From assembly GCA_022841445.1 (NCBI GenBank), contig JALHRM010000001.1, forward strand, positions 141,002 through 177,726: DNA of 36,725 bases. The letters run 5' to 3'. Position 1 is the first letter of the stretch. Each line of letters begins with the position of its first letter. Shown here in pieces: positions 8,210-16,356 of this stretch. This DNA comes from Candidatus Saccharimonadota bacterium. GTDB taxonomy: Bacteria; Patescibacteriota; Saccharimonadia; Saccharimonadales; UBA10212. A program made the position numbers and the translations under genes. The notes beneath the pieces are model-generated. The model searched no databases. It saw only the letters and a list, made by a program, of their open reading frames with translations, and was not told the DNA's origin.

Positions 8210-8980
8210 CTAAGCCCTTAGCTGCTTCCCCGTTAAGTTGATAAACACATCCTCCAAGTTAGCCTGTTCAACATGCACTTTTTTCTTAAAACCCTTGGAC
8301 AACAAGTCTTTTATGAGCTGCTTTGGCGAATCAAGCGCTACGATCTTACCGCGGTCCATTATGGCGACTCTGTCACATAGCAGTTCTGCTTCTTCCATAT
8401 AGTGCGTGGTCATAACAATGGTGACACCTTCATCACGCACAGATTCAATCAGTGACCATAAATTACGCCTCGCTTGAGGGTCAAGGCCAGTAGTCGGTTC
8501 ATCTAAAAACAATACTTTCGGATTATGCACTAACGCGGCCACGATACTGAACCGCTGCAGCTGCCCACCGGAAAGTTGATCGGTATAGCTTTTTGCTTTG
8601 TCCAGCAATCCGACTTTTTCGAGCAGCTTCTTTGTGTCAACCGCTCCGCCGTACATAGCAGCAAACATTTCGAGCAGTTCAGATAATCTGGTCTTGTCTT
8701 GGAAAGAGGGAGTTTGCGGCTGGACACCGATGATTTTTTTTATGTTCCAGGGGTGTTTTGTGACTTCTACCCCGTCTATGGTGGCGGTACCGCCGTCAAT
8801 CGGCCGCATTGCTTCAATCATTTCGAGCGTTGTAGTTTTACCAGCTCCGTTGGGCCCAAGAATGCCGAAAATTTCACCTGATTTTACAGAAAATGTTATC
8901 CCATTAACAACGGTTTTTGAGTCATAGCGCTTAATAAGTTTGTTTGCTTCTATGATGATTTTAGCGGGCATTATCTTCAT
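8210..8980 (-). CDS. ABC transporter ATP-binding protein
   Basis: 256 residues with Walker A GPNGAGKTT (42-50), Q-loop region VQPQTPSF, signature LSGGQ (136-140), Walker B LFLDEP (157-162), D-loop and switch His 193 (TTHY). The C-terminal part ending FINLTGKQLRA is typical of the DrrA/NatA/CcmA subfamily. It energises the permease encoded immediately downstream. Two in-frame ATGs exist (8980 and 8971). A TACAAT box at 8984-8979 overlaps the first, and if used would give a leaderless message beginning at 8971, which would make the true protein 253 aa. Confidence 0.92.
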   Translation of the reverse strand: MKIMPAKIIIEANKLIKRYDSKTVVNGITFSVKSGEIFGILGPNGAGKTTTLEMIEAMRPIDGGTATIDGVEVTKHPWNIKKIIGVQPQTPSFQDKTRLSELLEMFAAMYGGAVDTKKLLEKVGLLDKAKSYTDQLSGGQLQRFSIVAALVHNPKVLFLDEPTTGLDPQARRNLWSLIESVRDEGVTIVMTTHYMEEAELLCDRVAIMDRGKIVALDSPKQLIKDLLSKGFKKKVHVEQANLEDVFINLTGKQLRA

Positions 8981-8991
8981 TGTAGCAGCAT

Positions 8992-9029
8992 AAAAAAGAC
9001 CCCTACTGCTTGCACAGGAAGAGGTCTTT
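8992..9029 (-). terminator. Intrinsic terminator of the 66-aa gene
   Basis: On the minus strand AAAGACC (9029-9023) pairs with GGTCTTT (9001-8995), extended inward by a few more pairs, and ends in a U-run. It separates the 66-aa gene from the ABC operon. Confidence 0.8.
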
Positions 9030-9046
9030 CGTAAATTTTAGTGTGA

Positions 9047-9247
9047 CTATTTGTCGCGTTTTACAGTTAGAAAACCGTTACGAGGATTTTCGTTTACACT
9101 GTAGCCTGCTGGCAAATCAGTGCCGGTGTCCTTGCGGTCATCTTTGCTGAAGTAAAAGATTTTTTGTACTTTGCCACCACGCAATGTCACATCTTTTGAG
9201 TTTAAGTAGTAAGTTACACCCTTACTGTTCGTGTGCTTGTAAGCCAT
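9047..9247 (-). CDS. Small conserved-type protein of unknown function (66 aa)
   Basis: 66 residues beginning MAYKHTNSKGVTYYLNSK and ending in NPRNGFLTVKRDK, highly charged, with no membrane segment or cysteine. From memory, short proteins with this KHTNSKG-YYL pattern recur in Saccharibacteria and other CPR genomes; I cannot name a function. The gene is monocistronic: a strong promoter and Shine-Dalgarno (AAGGAGAGGG) precede it and an intrinsic terminator follows. That isolation and the strong promoter suggest a well-expressed protein. Confidence 0.75.
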   Translation of the reverse strand: MAYKHTNSKGVTYYLNSKDVTLRGGKVQKIFYFSKDDRKDTGTDLPAGYSVNENPRNGFLTVKRDK

Positions 9248-9286
9248 TCCTTATATCCCTCTCCTTAGATTAGTGATGGTACTCCT

Positions 9287-9316
9287 AACATACTCTGTTA
9301 GCTTTTTGATTGTCAA
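9287..9316 (-). promoter_or_regulatory. Promoter of the 66-aa gene
   Basis: The minus strand has a consensus -35 TTGACA (9316-9311), an 18-nt spacer and TATGTT (9292-9287). The start codon is at 9247, leaving a leader with a Shine-Dalgarno sequence. Confidence 0.7.
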
Positions 9317-9418
9317 CAGTTTTTTAGAGTGTCGACTATAAATCACTTGCACAGCAAACCGCTTATGCGTTACGATTGGATGGTATTAATTGCTATAAGG
9401 TAGAGGTGAACAACCATT

Positions 9419-10048
9419 ATGGAACAAACACGAGGTAATTTTAACGTTAATTCTGGCCAGCCAGCCACGCCGCCGTCTCCGGCAGGCAAAAAAGGTTTAG
9501 GCCTAAGAAAAAAGGGTGACTGGGTTGGACTAAGATACATGTTCGTAATTCTCGTATCCGCAGCCGTTATTTTACTTGTAACGGTATTGCTTTTCTTGGC
9601 TCTTGGATCTGATAATAACAGTGGTGAAGATAAACTTGTTAAAAAAGATCAGTACCAAGCAGTGTTCTTAAACAACGGTCAGGTGTACTTTGGCAAAATC
9701 AGTAGCCTAAACAGCTCTACTCTGGTTGTGAACGATGTCTTCTACATTGAGGCACAAGCAGCTCAACAGCAGCAAAGCAATAATAACTACACGCTTCGAA
9801 AACTTGGTGCTAGCGAACTTCATAAGCCAGAAGATTCAATGATCATTAACCGTGACCAAGTCACTTTCTGGGAAAACATCAAGGAAGACGGACGCGTTGT
9901 TCAGGCTATCAAGCAGTACAAGCAGAACCCTGATGCTGCCAACCAAGTACAGAATACTGGAACCGGCGACCAAACACCTACCACAAATCAGACCACTCCG
10001 ACCGCTAATCAAAACGGTACTGGTACTACGCAAAACACAAATCAGTAG
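9419..10048 (+). CDS. Membrane-anchored protein of unknown function
   Basis: 209 residues: a cytoplasmic Gly/Pro/Lys-rich start, one transmembrane segment at 41-63, a short globular domain (about 75-165, with YQAVFLNNGQVYFGKI and LVVNDVFYIEAQ) and a low-complexity Asn/Gln/Thr tail from about 172. The small domain looks beta-rich and is preceded by a Ser/Asp/Glu linker. I do not recognise a named family. An AGAGGTG Shine-Dalgarno lies 10 nt before the ATG, and a canonical terminator follows. The gene is divergent from the 66-aa gene. Confidence 0.75.
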   Translation: MEQTRGNFNVNSGQPATPPSPAGKKGLGLRKKGDWVGLRYMFVILVSAAVILLVTVLLFLALGSDNNSGEDKLVKKDQYQAVFLNNGQVYFGKISSLNSSTLVVNDVFYIEAQAAQQQQSNNNYTLRKLGASELHKPEDSMIINRDQVTFWENIKEDGRVVQAIKQYKQNPDAANQVQNTGTGDQTPTTNQTTPTANQNGTGTTQNTNQ

Positions 10049-10076
10049 CACTAAAGCTACATAATCGTCGTAGCTA

Positions 10077-10105
10077 AACAGCCCTCCGGGGCTGTTTTCT
10101 TTTTA
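10077..10105 (+). terminator. Intrinsic terminator after the anchored protein gene
   Basis: AACAGCCC (10077-10084) pairs with GGGCTGTT (10089-10096), followed by TTCTTTTT. It is a strong GC-rich stem lying between two convergent genes. Confidence 0.9.
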
Positions 10106-10690
10106 TCTTGCTCGCAAAAATATCATATATATAAGCCGCCCAACAACAGCCATAAACAACACAGCGGCAAGCAGTAGTGCACTACCTGCGACATCAAACG
10201 TAAACCTCGGACTAACAAAGTCGAATTTATAAAGAGAGTCTGGAATTGGGTTTTCCCTAACACCGTTTTGGGAAACATATTGCTCTATACACGGAACTCG
10301 AGACCCTCCCGAAACACTGTTGGGGTTTTGCCGTTCACAGTACGCCTGAGCTTCGGTGTACACTCGCGTGTTCGTATCTGCAACTCGCTGCTTTTCAGCT
10401 GCGACAAGTCGTTCGTAGCGATATTTAAGCTGAATTGGTGGCCGTATAGCGTTACTACCGCTCGCGGGGTCGGTATTCATATGTGAATGGATGTACTGTC
10501 GCAGTTCACGTAGTGGTGTTTCTACATCCGAGTTTTGCATATCAGCCTGGTACACCTTATCGCGGAGTTCTATCATCGTAACGTTGTTGTTGCGCAGTGC
10601 CATGAGACCGCATACTGCTACAAAGAAAAAAATAATAACTAGGGTTACGGAAGTTTTATCTGTTGCCATTTTCTTAGCTAGCCGACTCAT
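10103..10690 (-). CDS. Two-TM protein with an extracytoplasmic domain, unknown function
   Basis: 195 residues. One hydrophobic segment near the N-terminus (VTLVIIFFFVAVCGLMAL) and one near the C-terminus (AGSALLLAAVLFMAVVGRLIYMIFL), with about 125 residues between them predicted outside. That loop has a charged, partly helical stretch (YRYERLVAAEKQRVADTNTR) and two cysteines (ERQNPN region and VPCIEQ) that could form a disulfide. No family recognised. Its start lies 8 nt beyond the stop of the MFS gene (10698), so it is probably the second gene of that operon. Confidence 0.7.
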   Translation of the reverse strand: MSRLAKKMATDKTSVTLVIIFFFVAVCGLMALRNNNVTMIELRDKVYQADMQNSDVETPLRELRQYIHSHMNTDPASGSNAIRPPIQLKYRYERLVAAEKQRVADTNTRVYTEAQAYCERQNPNSVSGGSRVPCIEQYVSQNGVRENPIPDSLYKFDFVSPRFTFDVAGSALLLAAVLFMAVVGRLIYMIFLRAR

Positions 10691-10697
10691 TGATGCG

Positions 10698-11897
10698 CTA
10701 CAATCCCTTAAAGTTCATTCTTAGTATAAGCAAACTTACTAGTGCTACTAAAATATACATCCACTGCATAGCATCAACAGGATTAAGGCTAAGGGCTACC
10801 AGCCACAAAAGCAGCCACAACAATAACTTTGCGGCAGAGTTAACGACTTCAAAACTCGCAATAAAGGCAATCCTCTGCCCCGGAACATGGTCGGTAGCAT
10901 CGTAAAATGCTTTCATAATCGGCATCCTATAGCCAACCGTCACAGGATCGTTCGATAAACTCACGGCAGTCACTCCAATATTACTTAAGGCAAACGGCCG
11001 AAGCAGATGTATGCCAGCATTTACTATAACCGAGCTACGCATGAGTATCTTGCTCCTACGATTGTCGATCAGTTTACCTATATAGTGGATCGCAAAGAAT
11101 GTAAGCACAGTAGAAGCCGATATAAGAATACCCAGTTTTGCATACGTGCCTTCAGTAAATACCACGACCCCGACTAGCAGAGGCCACAGCATAATGCTGG
11201 CAGCGCTTTCGAAGTTGTATGCCGAAAACGCAATGTAGTTTTTAACATTCTTTCGCCACGGCAAACCCCTGAATTGTAGTTTCTGTCTTGCCCTTACAGG
11301 TTCTGGGCTAAGAAACAGAGGAACAAGAGAAGCCAGCAAAATTATAATGGCAATTACGATGGTATATCGTGCATCAAAAACAGTGGCGATAACACCCCCG
11401 ACAAGTGGTCCGATAAAATGCCCTAGCCGCTCAAAAATAATTGAAAATCCCAGCTCTTTGCCGCCATGGTTTTTATGTTTTACCTTTGAAAAGTCAACAT
11501 GGAGCCCTATAAGATAAAAACTCATAGAAAATGCCCATGGCAAAGCCACCAAAGCAAGCGGCCAGTTAAGATCTGGGAGGCTCAGTAGCAATATTAGGTG
11601 GGCAATGAGCGACACGGCACTTATGGCAAAAGAATGTTTCGGACCATACCGAGCAATGACTATTGCCGCGATCAAATCGCTGGCAAGCCTTATAGCAAAA
11701 AACATCACAAAAAACCAAAATATCGTCGGTAATGAGTATCCGAGTTTATAGAGATAAATCGGCACAAAAATGCCAATTAAGTTCATGGCAAGGTTTCTGA
11801 GCATAATCGAAGCGTAGAGTTCGCTCAGTTCACTAAAACCGACATGTCGCCAATAGTGCCTGCGAAAGGTAAAATTTCTTATCGTTTTTTGAAGCAT
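10698..11897 (-). CDS. Major facilitator superfamily transporter
   Basis: 399 residues with about 12 hydrophobic segments in two halves. The first half has IYLYKLGYSLPTIFWFFVMFF and the loop after it (IARYGPKHSF) resembles a weak MFS motif A. The central linker holds LFLSPEPVRARQKLQFRG. Substrate cannot be predicted. It is distant in sequence from the second MFS protein at 22160. Translation is followed by the two-TM gene at 10103-10690 in the same direction. Confidence 0.85.
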   Translation of the reverse strand: MLQKTIRNFTFRRHYWRHVGFSELSELYASIMLRNLAMNLIGIFVPIYLYKLGYSLPTIFWFFVMFFAIRLASDLIAAIVIARYGPKHSFAISAVSLIAHLILLLSLPDLNWPLALVALPWAFSMSFYLIGLHVDFSKVKHKNHGGKELGFSIIFERLGHFIGPLVGGVIATVFDARYTIVIAIIILLASLVPLFLSPEPVRARQKLQFRGLPWRKNVKNYIAFSAYNFESAASIMLWPLLVGVVVFTEGTYAKLGILISASTVLTFFAIHYIGKLIDNRRSKILMRSSVIVNAGIHLLRPFALSNIGVTAVSLSNDPVTVGYRMPIMKAFYDATDHVPGQRIAFIASFEVVNSAAKLLLWLLLWLVALSLNPVDAMQWMYILVALVSLLILRMNFKGL

Positions 11898-11914
11898 TTT
11901 TATTTTTTAAGTGT

Positions 11915-11943
11915 TTGCCATCATTGTAACAGAGTTCTAAACT
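11915..11943 (+). promoter_or_regulatory. Promoter of the MurC-like gene, leaderless arrangement
   Basis: TTGCCA (11915-11920), 17-nt spacer, TAAACT (11938-11943), then only 6 nt to the ATG at 11950. The predicted start point is the A of the start codon. No Shine-Dalgarno is present. Confidence 0.65.
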
Positions 11944-11949
11944 GTTTAT

Positions 11950-13236
11950 ATGCATATTTACTTTGCCGGTATAGGCGGGACAGGTATTGGTCCGCTGGCA
12001 CTTATTGCAAAGCAGGCCGATTACGAGGTGAGCGGTTCAGACAAACAGCCCAGTCAGTATGTTGAGTACCTAAAAAAACAAGGTATCGCAAATATTTCAG
12101 TCGGTCAGGATGGCGCCTCCATTGCTTCATTGCACAATATAAAACCAATCGATTGGTTTGTATATAGCTCTGCTCTCCCCAAGGAAAACGCTAACCACCC
12201 CGAATTAGTTTTTTGTGACCAAAATGGTATCAAGCACACTAAACGAGACGAATTTTTACAAGAAATTATTGAAAAAAATAGTCTAAAACTAATCGCTATC
12301 GCAGGCACTCATGGCAAAACGACAACTACCGCTATGACTGTATGGTTAATGAAGCAGCTTGGCGTTGAACCGAGTTACTCTGTTGGAGCAAAGATTTCGT
12401 TTGGCGAAATGGGGCATTTTGAACCAAAAGGTGAATACTTTGTTTACGAGTGTGATGAGTTTGACCGTAACTTTCTTACGTTCCACCCATACATTTCTCT
12501 TATAAGCGGTGTTGCCTATGATCACCCTGATATCTACCCAACCACTGATGATTACAATTCAGCTTTCAAAGAATTTATAGGTCAGAGTGATTCCTGCATT
12601 ATGTGGGATGATGATGCCGCACGACTTAGGGTTAATCAAAGTGACAATTGCAGCATTATCCAAAAAGATGATCCTGCGGTTAGCAAGGTGTTACTTACTG
12701 GTCTGGTTAACCGGCAGAATGCTTGGCTTGTGGTGCAAGCAGTTCATCAACTAACCGGCCATCCTATCGATGAACTTGCCAAAAAAATGGCTGAATTCCC
12801 CGGCTTATCACGACGTTTTGAGCAGATAACACCAAAACTGTACAGCGACTACGCACACACTCCGGAAAAGATTGTTGGCGCCCTGCAAACAGCCAGCGAA
12901 GTAGCCGGAAAAAACGTAGTCGTGGTGTACGAAGGTCTGCATAACACCCGACAACATGCCATTAAAGACGCCTTGCTCCATTTATTTGATGATGTTAAAA
13001 AGCTATACATCGTACCAAGTTACCTCGCCCGCGAAGATCCCAATTTGTCATTACTATCACCAGCTGATTTAGTGCAGCTTACTTCGCGGCCCGAAAAAGC
13101 CGAACCAGCCAAACTTGACCAGCAATTGGCAATCAAAATAAAAAATCACTTAGATCGAGACGATCTAGTGCTTTGTCTTACCGCCGGTGGTGGCAACAGC
13201 CTTGATGAGTGGCTACGAAATGAGTTTCATAGATGA
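11950..13236 (+). CDS. murC: UDP-N-acetylmuramate-type Mur ligase (MurC-like)
   Basis: 428 residues. The N-terminal Rossmann domain starts with YFAGIGGTGIGPLALIA, the MurC/Mpl pattern. The ATP-binding loop GTHGKTTT is near residue 120, and the catalytic/Mg region YECDEFDRNFL replaces the more common EADE(S/Y)D. The third domain has NRQNAWLV, RRFE and SDYAHTPEKI, which match Mur ligases. It would join an amino acid or peptide to UDP-MurNAc in the cytoplasm. The protein is shorter than usual MurC (about 470) and the VAYDHPDIY stretch recalls Mpl (FDHADIF), so a recycling Mpl-like role is the alternative. Its stop overlaps the next start by 4 nt (ATGA), meaning translational coupling. Confidence 0.8.
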   Translation: MHIYFAGIGGTGIGPLALIAKQADYEVSGSDKQPSQYVEYLKKQGIANISVGQDGASIASLHNIKPIDWFVYSSALPKENANHPELVFCDQNGIKHTKRDEFLQEIIEKNSLKLIAIAGTHGKTTTTAMTVWLMKQLGVEPSYSVGAKISFGEMGHFEPKGEYFVYECDEFDRNFLTFHPYISLISGVAYDHPDIYPTTDDYNSAFKEFIGQSDSCIMWDDDAARLRVNQSDNCSIIQKDDPAVSKVLLTGLVNRQNAWLVVQAVHQLTGHPIDELAKKMAEFPGLSRRFEQITPKLYSDYAHTPEKIVGALQTASEVAGKNVVVVYEGLHNTRQHAIKDALLHLFDDVKKLYIVPSYLAREDPNLSLLSPADLVQLTSRPEKAEPAKLDQQLAIKIKNHLDRDDLVLCLTAGGGNSLDEWLRNEFHR

Positions 13237-13961
13237 AGTTACTACAACTAAACGCCTGGGGTGGACGCTTAGATAAGTCGCTATCCAAATTTTTCACGGA
13301 AGAAAAGTTTGATATTGTATGCCTCCAAGAAATTATCGATTTTGAAGGTCAAGAAGGGTCCTTCGTAAGTCTTAGACGGTGCCAAGCTGCTTCTAAATTA
13401 GAACACCTGTACTTTTCACCAATGTTTACTCAACGTTACATGAAGCGCAAAGCAAGCTTTGGTAACGCCATTATTAGTCGTTTCCCGATCACTAAATCAA
13501 AAACTGTATTTACGCATGGTAGATACCAAGATGACTACGATATAGTTGAACATGGTGATAATATTCGTAACCTGCAACACATTCAAATCAAAATTGAAGA
13601 TCAATTATTGCACGTTCTTAACCATCATGCATATGTAGTACACGGAGATAAAAATGGTAACGACGTAACAGATGCTCAAATGCAACTGATTGCAAGGTAC
13701 CTTGATAATTTACAAGGACCGATCATACTAGTTGGTGACTTCAATTTGTCACCACTAACCCGTTCTCTTTCGTTTATTAACAGTCGTCTCAATAATTTGT
13801 CGATTAAATACAAATTAACCACTACATCCACAATTTTTAGTGATATACCTGTTGTGCGAGATTACATATTTACAAACGACCACGTAAAAATTAGATACTT
13901 TGGGACGCTCGATTATATTGTTTCTGACCACAAAGCGCTGATTCTGGAATTTGAACTGTAA
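13233..13961 (+). CDS. Endonuclease/exonuclease/phosphatase (EEP) family protein
   Basis: 242 residues. EEP hallmarks in order: LQLNAWGG near the N-terminus (Asn), CLQEI (metal-binding Glu), HHAYVVHG, VGDFNLSPLT (Asp and Asn of the catalytic centre), RDYIFTND and the terminal SDHKALIL (catalytic His). This fold hydrolyses phosphodiester or phosphomonoester bonds in nucleic acids, phospholipids or inositol phosphates; the substrate here is open. No signal peptide, so it should be cytoplasmic. It is translationally coupled to the MurC-like gene, which hints at a shared role or just operon packing. Confidence 0.85.
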   Translation: MKLLQLNAWGGRLDKSLSKFFTEEKFDIVCLQEIIDFEGQEGSFVSLRRCQAASKLEHLYFSPMFTQRYMKRKASFGNAIISRFPITKSKTVFTHGRYQDDYDIVEHGDNIRNLQHIQIKIEDQLLHVLNHHAYVVHGDKNGNDVTDAQMQLIARYLDNLQGPIILVGDFNLSPLTRSLSFINSRLNNLSIKYKLTTTSTIFSDIPVVRDYIFTNDHVKIRYFGTLDYIVSDHKALILEFEL

Positions 13962-13978
13962 ACAGACCTCCAACTTGG

Positions 13979-13984
13979 TATACT
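13979..13984 (+). promoter_or_regulatory. -10 box of the MscS gene, leaderless arrangement
   Basis: TATACT followed by 8 nt and the ATG at 13993. A GTG at 13987 lies in the same frame but would be inside the predicted start region, so the ATG at 13993 is preferred. Confidence 0.45.
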
Positions 13985-13992
13985 AAGTGGTA

Positions 13993-14862
13993 ATGTTTGA
14001 AATGTCTGACGCTATTGCCTGGTTTGCTAAAGAAGTTGGAAAATGGATCGTTGATCACGGTCTTAGTATCCTACTAATTCTGATTGGCGCATGGGCGATT
14101 CGAAAGTACGGTAGCCGGATTGCCATGAGAATAATCCGGCGCACGGTTCGACACGACCTTTACCCCACCGAAGCAGACCGCCGAAAGCGCGTTAAAACCC
14201 TGCAAAGTTTAGTAAACGCCGCTTTTCACGCCGGTACGTGGATCTTGGCCATCCTACTCATAATCAGCGAATTGCGCCCAAACTACACTGCGGCTATTTT
14301 TGCCAGTGCAGGCGTTGTGGGTCTTGCTGTGGGTTTTGGAGCGCAAAGCCTTATCAAAGATTTTGTAAGTGGCATATTTATAATTACCGAGAATCAATAC
14401 CGGGTGGGTGATGTCGTGCGACTCGACTCGGTTAGCGGAACAGTTGAAGCCATAACTATTCGAACAACAGTGCTCAGGGATCTCGACGGGAGCGTGCATC
14501 ATGTTCCCAACGGAGCAATCGTAATCACAACCAATAAAACATTCGACTATAGTCGATTAATGGAAGAAATTGCCATAATCGGTGACACCAAGCTTAGCCT
14601 TGTAGAAAAAGTAATCAATGACGTTGGTCAACAATTAACCGAAAGTGACTCATTCGCCAAACTCGTCAAGGAACCACCAAAGTTTGATAAAGTCGTGGGT
14701 GTTGATCTTGAAGGCAATATAGTCGTGAGGGTTATAGGAAAAACCGTTTCTAACCAGCAGTGGGATGTACGTGGTGAATTTTATCGTTTATTCAGAATAG
14801 CAGCCAAGAAAAACCACATAAACTTTTCCGCCGAAAAGAAAATCCCTGGACCGACAAAATAA
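13993..14862 (+). CDS. mscS: Small-conductance mechanosensitive channel (MscS family)
   Basis: About 289 residues. Two or three N-terminal transmembrane segments, then the pore helix region ASAGVVGLAVGFGAQSLIKDFVSGIFII, the Gly/Ala pattern that defines the MscS pore, followed by VGDVVRL, the beta domain (SGTVEAITIRTTVLRDLDG) and VPNGAIV. The C-terminal cytoplasmic alpha/beta domain is present. The channel releases solutes on hypo-osmotic shock. The length equals E. coli MscS. It has its own promoter-like -10 box just before the start. Confidence 0.92.
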   Translation: MFEMSDAIAWFAKEVGKWIVDHGLSILLILIGAWAIRKYGSRIAMRIIRRTVRHDLYPTEADRRKRVKTLQSLVNAAFHAGTWILAILLIISELRPNYTAAIFASAGVVGLAVGFGAQSLIKDFVSGIFIITENQYRVGDVVRLDSVSGTVEAITIRTTVLRDLDGSVHHVPNGAIVITTNKTFDYSRLMEEIAIIGDTKLSLVEKVINDVGQQLTESDSFAKLVKEPPKFDKVVGVDLEGNIVVRVIGKTVSNQQWDVRGEFYRLFRIAAKKNHINFSAEKKIPGPTK

Positions 14863-14867
14863 AACTC

Positions 14868-14884
14868 CGCGGACTTAGTCCGCG
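14868..14884. terminator. Probable bidirectional terminator hairpin between convergent genes
   Basis: CGCGGAC, loop TTA, GTCCGCG: a perfect 7-bp GC-rich stem. On minus it is followed by GAGTTTTATTTT, a U-rich tail; on plus it is followed by ATTTCT, weaker. It lies after mscS and the minus-strand gene ending at 14933. Confidence 0.55.
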
Positions 14885-14932
14885 ATTTCTGCCTCGCTCC
14901 AGCCTAATGACTGGACTGCGAAAGCTGATAAT

Positions 14933-15463
14933 CTACTGTCTAGTATCAATGACTATTTGATCAGATGTTGTTGGGGCTGCAGTTGTGCCGGCTTGTGTGT
15001 TTGAGAAAGCAAAGTAAGCAACGGCGGCAAGCCCAATTGCAGCAACAAGCGTGACAATCGCAACAAGTATCGGCCGTTTTGTTTTAACTGCGCCGGCAGT
15101 TACATTGTTAGGTGAGCCAGGCTTCTCCGCATGGACTTCCTCTATGATGCTTTCCAGTTCAGCATCATCATCAATTGGCTTTGCCCGAGATTCGCTAGAA
15201 TTATTGCCAGCTAATTGCGCATCATCAGGTTGAACGATAGGAACAGATACAACTTGGGTTTGGGCGGGTTGCGAAGTAGCAGGGTTAGTAGGCGACGAAT
15301 CTGGTGTTGTATTACTTGCCGGTTGAGTAGCAGTAACTTCAGCAGGTACATCGCTTATCTGTGTTGATTCTGGTCTAGCAACAGCTTCACCCGAAGGCCT
15401 AACACGGCGAGGTACTATGTCTTGCATCGGTCGAAAGCTTTGTGTATTTGCTCTGTTATTGTC
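14933..15463 (-). CDS. Pro/Thr-rich protein with one C-terminal membrane segment
   Basis: About 176 residues from ATG 15463, which has a TTAGGACTG Shine-Dalgarno about 9 nt upstream; the frame stays open to a GTG at 15487. The first 115 residues are a disordered stretch rich in Pro, Thr, Ser and Gln. A hydrophobic helix (RPILVAIVTLVAAIGLAAVAYFAF) lies near the C-terminus and only about 25 residues follow. The membrane segment thus places the long tail in the cytoplasm and the short end outside, or the reverse. No domain is recognised. Confidence that it is a gene is good; its role is unknown. Confidence 0.65.
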   Translation of the reverse strand, partial: DNNRANTQSFRPMQDIVPRRVRPSGEAVARPESTQISDVPAEVTATQPASNTTPDSSPTNPATSQPAQTQVVSVPIVQPDDAQLAGNNSSESRAKPIDDDAELESIIEEVHAEKPGSPNNVTAGAVKTKRPILVAIVTLVAAIGLAAVAYFAFSNTQAGTTAAPTTSDQIVIDTRQ

Positions 15464-15504
15464 CATATTCAGTCCTAATTTTAGCACAGGCGGTTTGGTG
15501 TTAC

Positions 15505-16356
15505 TTAAGCAAGCTCTACAACGCCATCCCTAATACTTACCAGCCCTTCTCGCTGTAGTTCTTTCACTACTAAACTAGATCTCTCATCCGAGAGGTGCTC
15601 CATTAGTACCCCATACATCAAACTGCCACCCACTAGGTGCTTTAGAACTTTGCCTCGCAGCTGGCGTTTTGATCCAATAAAAGACGGTTGCTTTTTGTGC
15701 GCGCTGCTTTTGCTCAGACTGTTCTTACCGGACTTTTTCAAAAATGTGCCATAATCCATAACGCTCCAATACCAGCGCCTTGGATTTTCATGGTCAATGC
15801 ACTCGCCCACTACGTATGCTATTTCGGAGTCTCTAACTTGCCCGCTATCCTGAAAAAAGTGGTGAATAAAAACTGTTCGGATATTAGTTTCGATGAATAC
15901 AAACGGATGATTATACGCATATACTACAACCGCAGCGGCAGTATTGCCGCCTATGCCAGGGAACTGCTGCAAATCCATTGGAGAAATTGGGAATTTTCCA
16001 CCGTACTGTGTCTGTATAATTTTAGCGGTCTGAGACATGTACAGCGCTCTCCGATTGTACCCCAGGCCAAGCCATGCCGTAACAACTGCTGAGGTTGGTG
16101 CGTCTGCTAAAACACGAAGAGTTGGGAATATTTGGAGAAAATTCCGATACTTTTCGACGACTCGGTTAACTTGAGTCTGCTGCAACATCTTTTCGCTTAC
16201 CCATATTTTATAGGGATCAAACGTGCCATCCTTTTCTGGTATGCGCCAGGGTAAATCATGTCTACCATGCTTAGCATAATGGTCATTCAGCGTACTAAGC
16301 AATTCAGGCTTCGTGGTATTAATCTTGGAGCGAAGTCTAGTGGAAGTACCAGTCAT
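15505..16356 (-). CDS. MutY-like HhH-GPD DNA glycosylase lacking the Fe-S cluster site
   Basis: About 283 residues from ATG 16356, which has an AGGA 8 nt upstream; the frame extends to 16380. It follows MutY closely at the start: LPWR, WVSEKMLQQTQV (Glu 55 aligns with the catalytic Glu of MutY), the HhH LQQFPGIGGNTAAAV and the following helix. Differences matter: the catalytic Asp of MutY (LDGNV) aligns with Glu (IETNI, Glu 156), a conserved Tyr near LGYY is Asn, and the four cluster cysteines are absent (one cysteine in the whole protein). The C-terminal Nudix-like 8-oxoG domain is also missing. It may excise A from A:G or A:8-oxoG, or have another specificity. It overlaps the upstream PEGA gene stop (16337) by 20 nt. 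Confidence 0.75.
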   Translation of the reverse strand: MTGTSTRLRSKINTTKPELLSTLNDHYAKHGRHDLPWRIPEKDGTFDPYKIWVSEKMLQQTQVNRVVEKYRNFLQIFPTLRVLADAPTSAVVTAWLGLGYNRRALYMSQTAKIIQTQYGGKFPISPMDLQQFPGIGGNTAAAVVVYAYNHPFVFIETNIRTVFIHHFFQDSGQVRDSEIAYVVGECIDHENPRRWYWSVMDYGTFLKKSGKNSLSKSSAHKKQPSFIGSKRQLRGKVLKHLVGGSLMYGVLMEHLSDERSSLVVKELQREGLVSIRDGVVELA

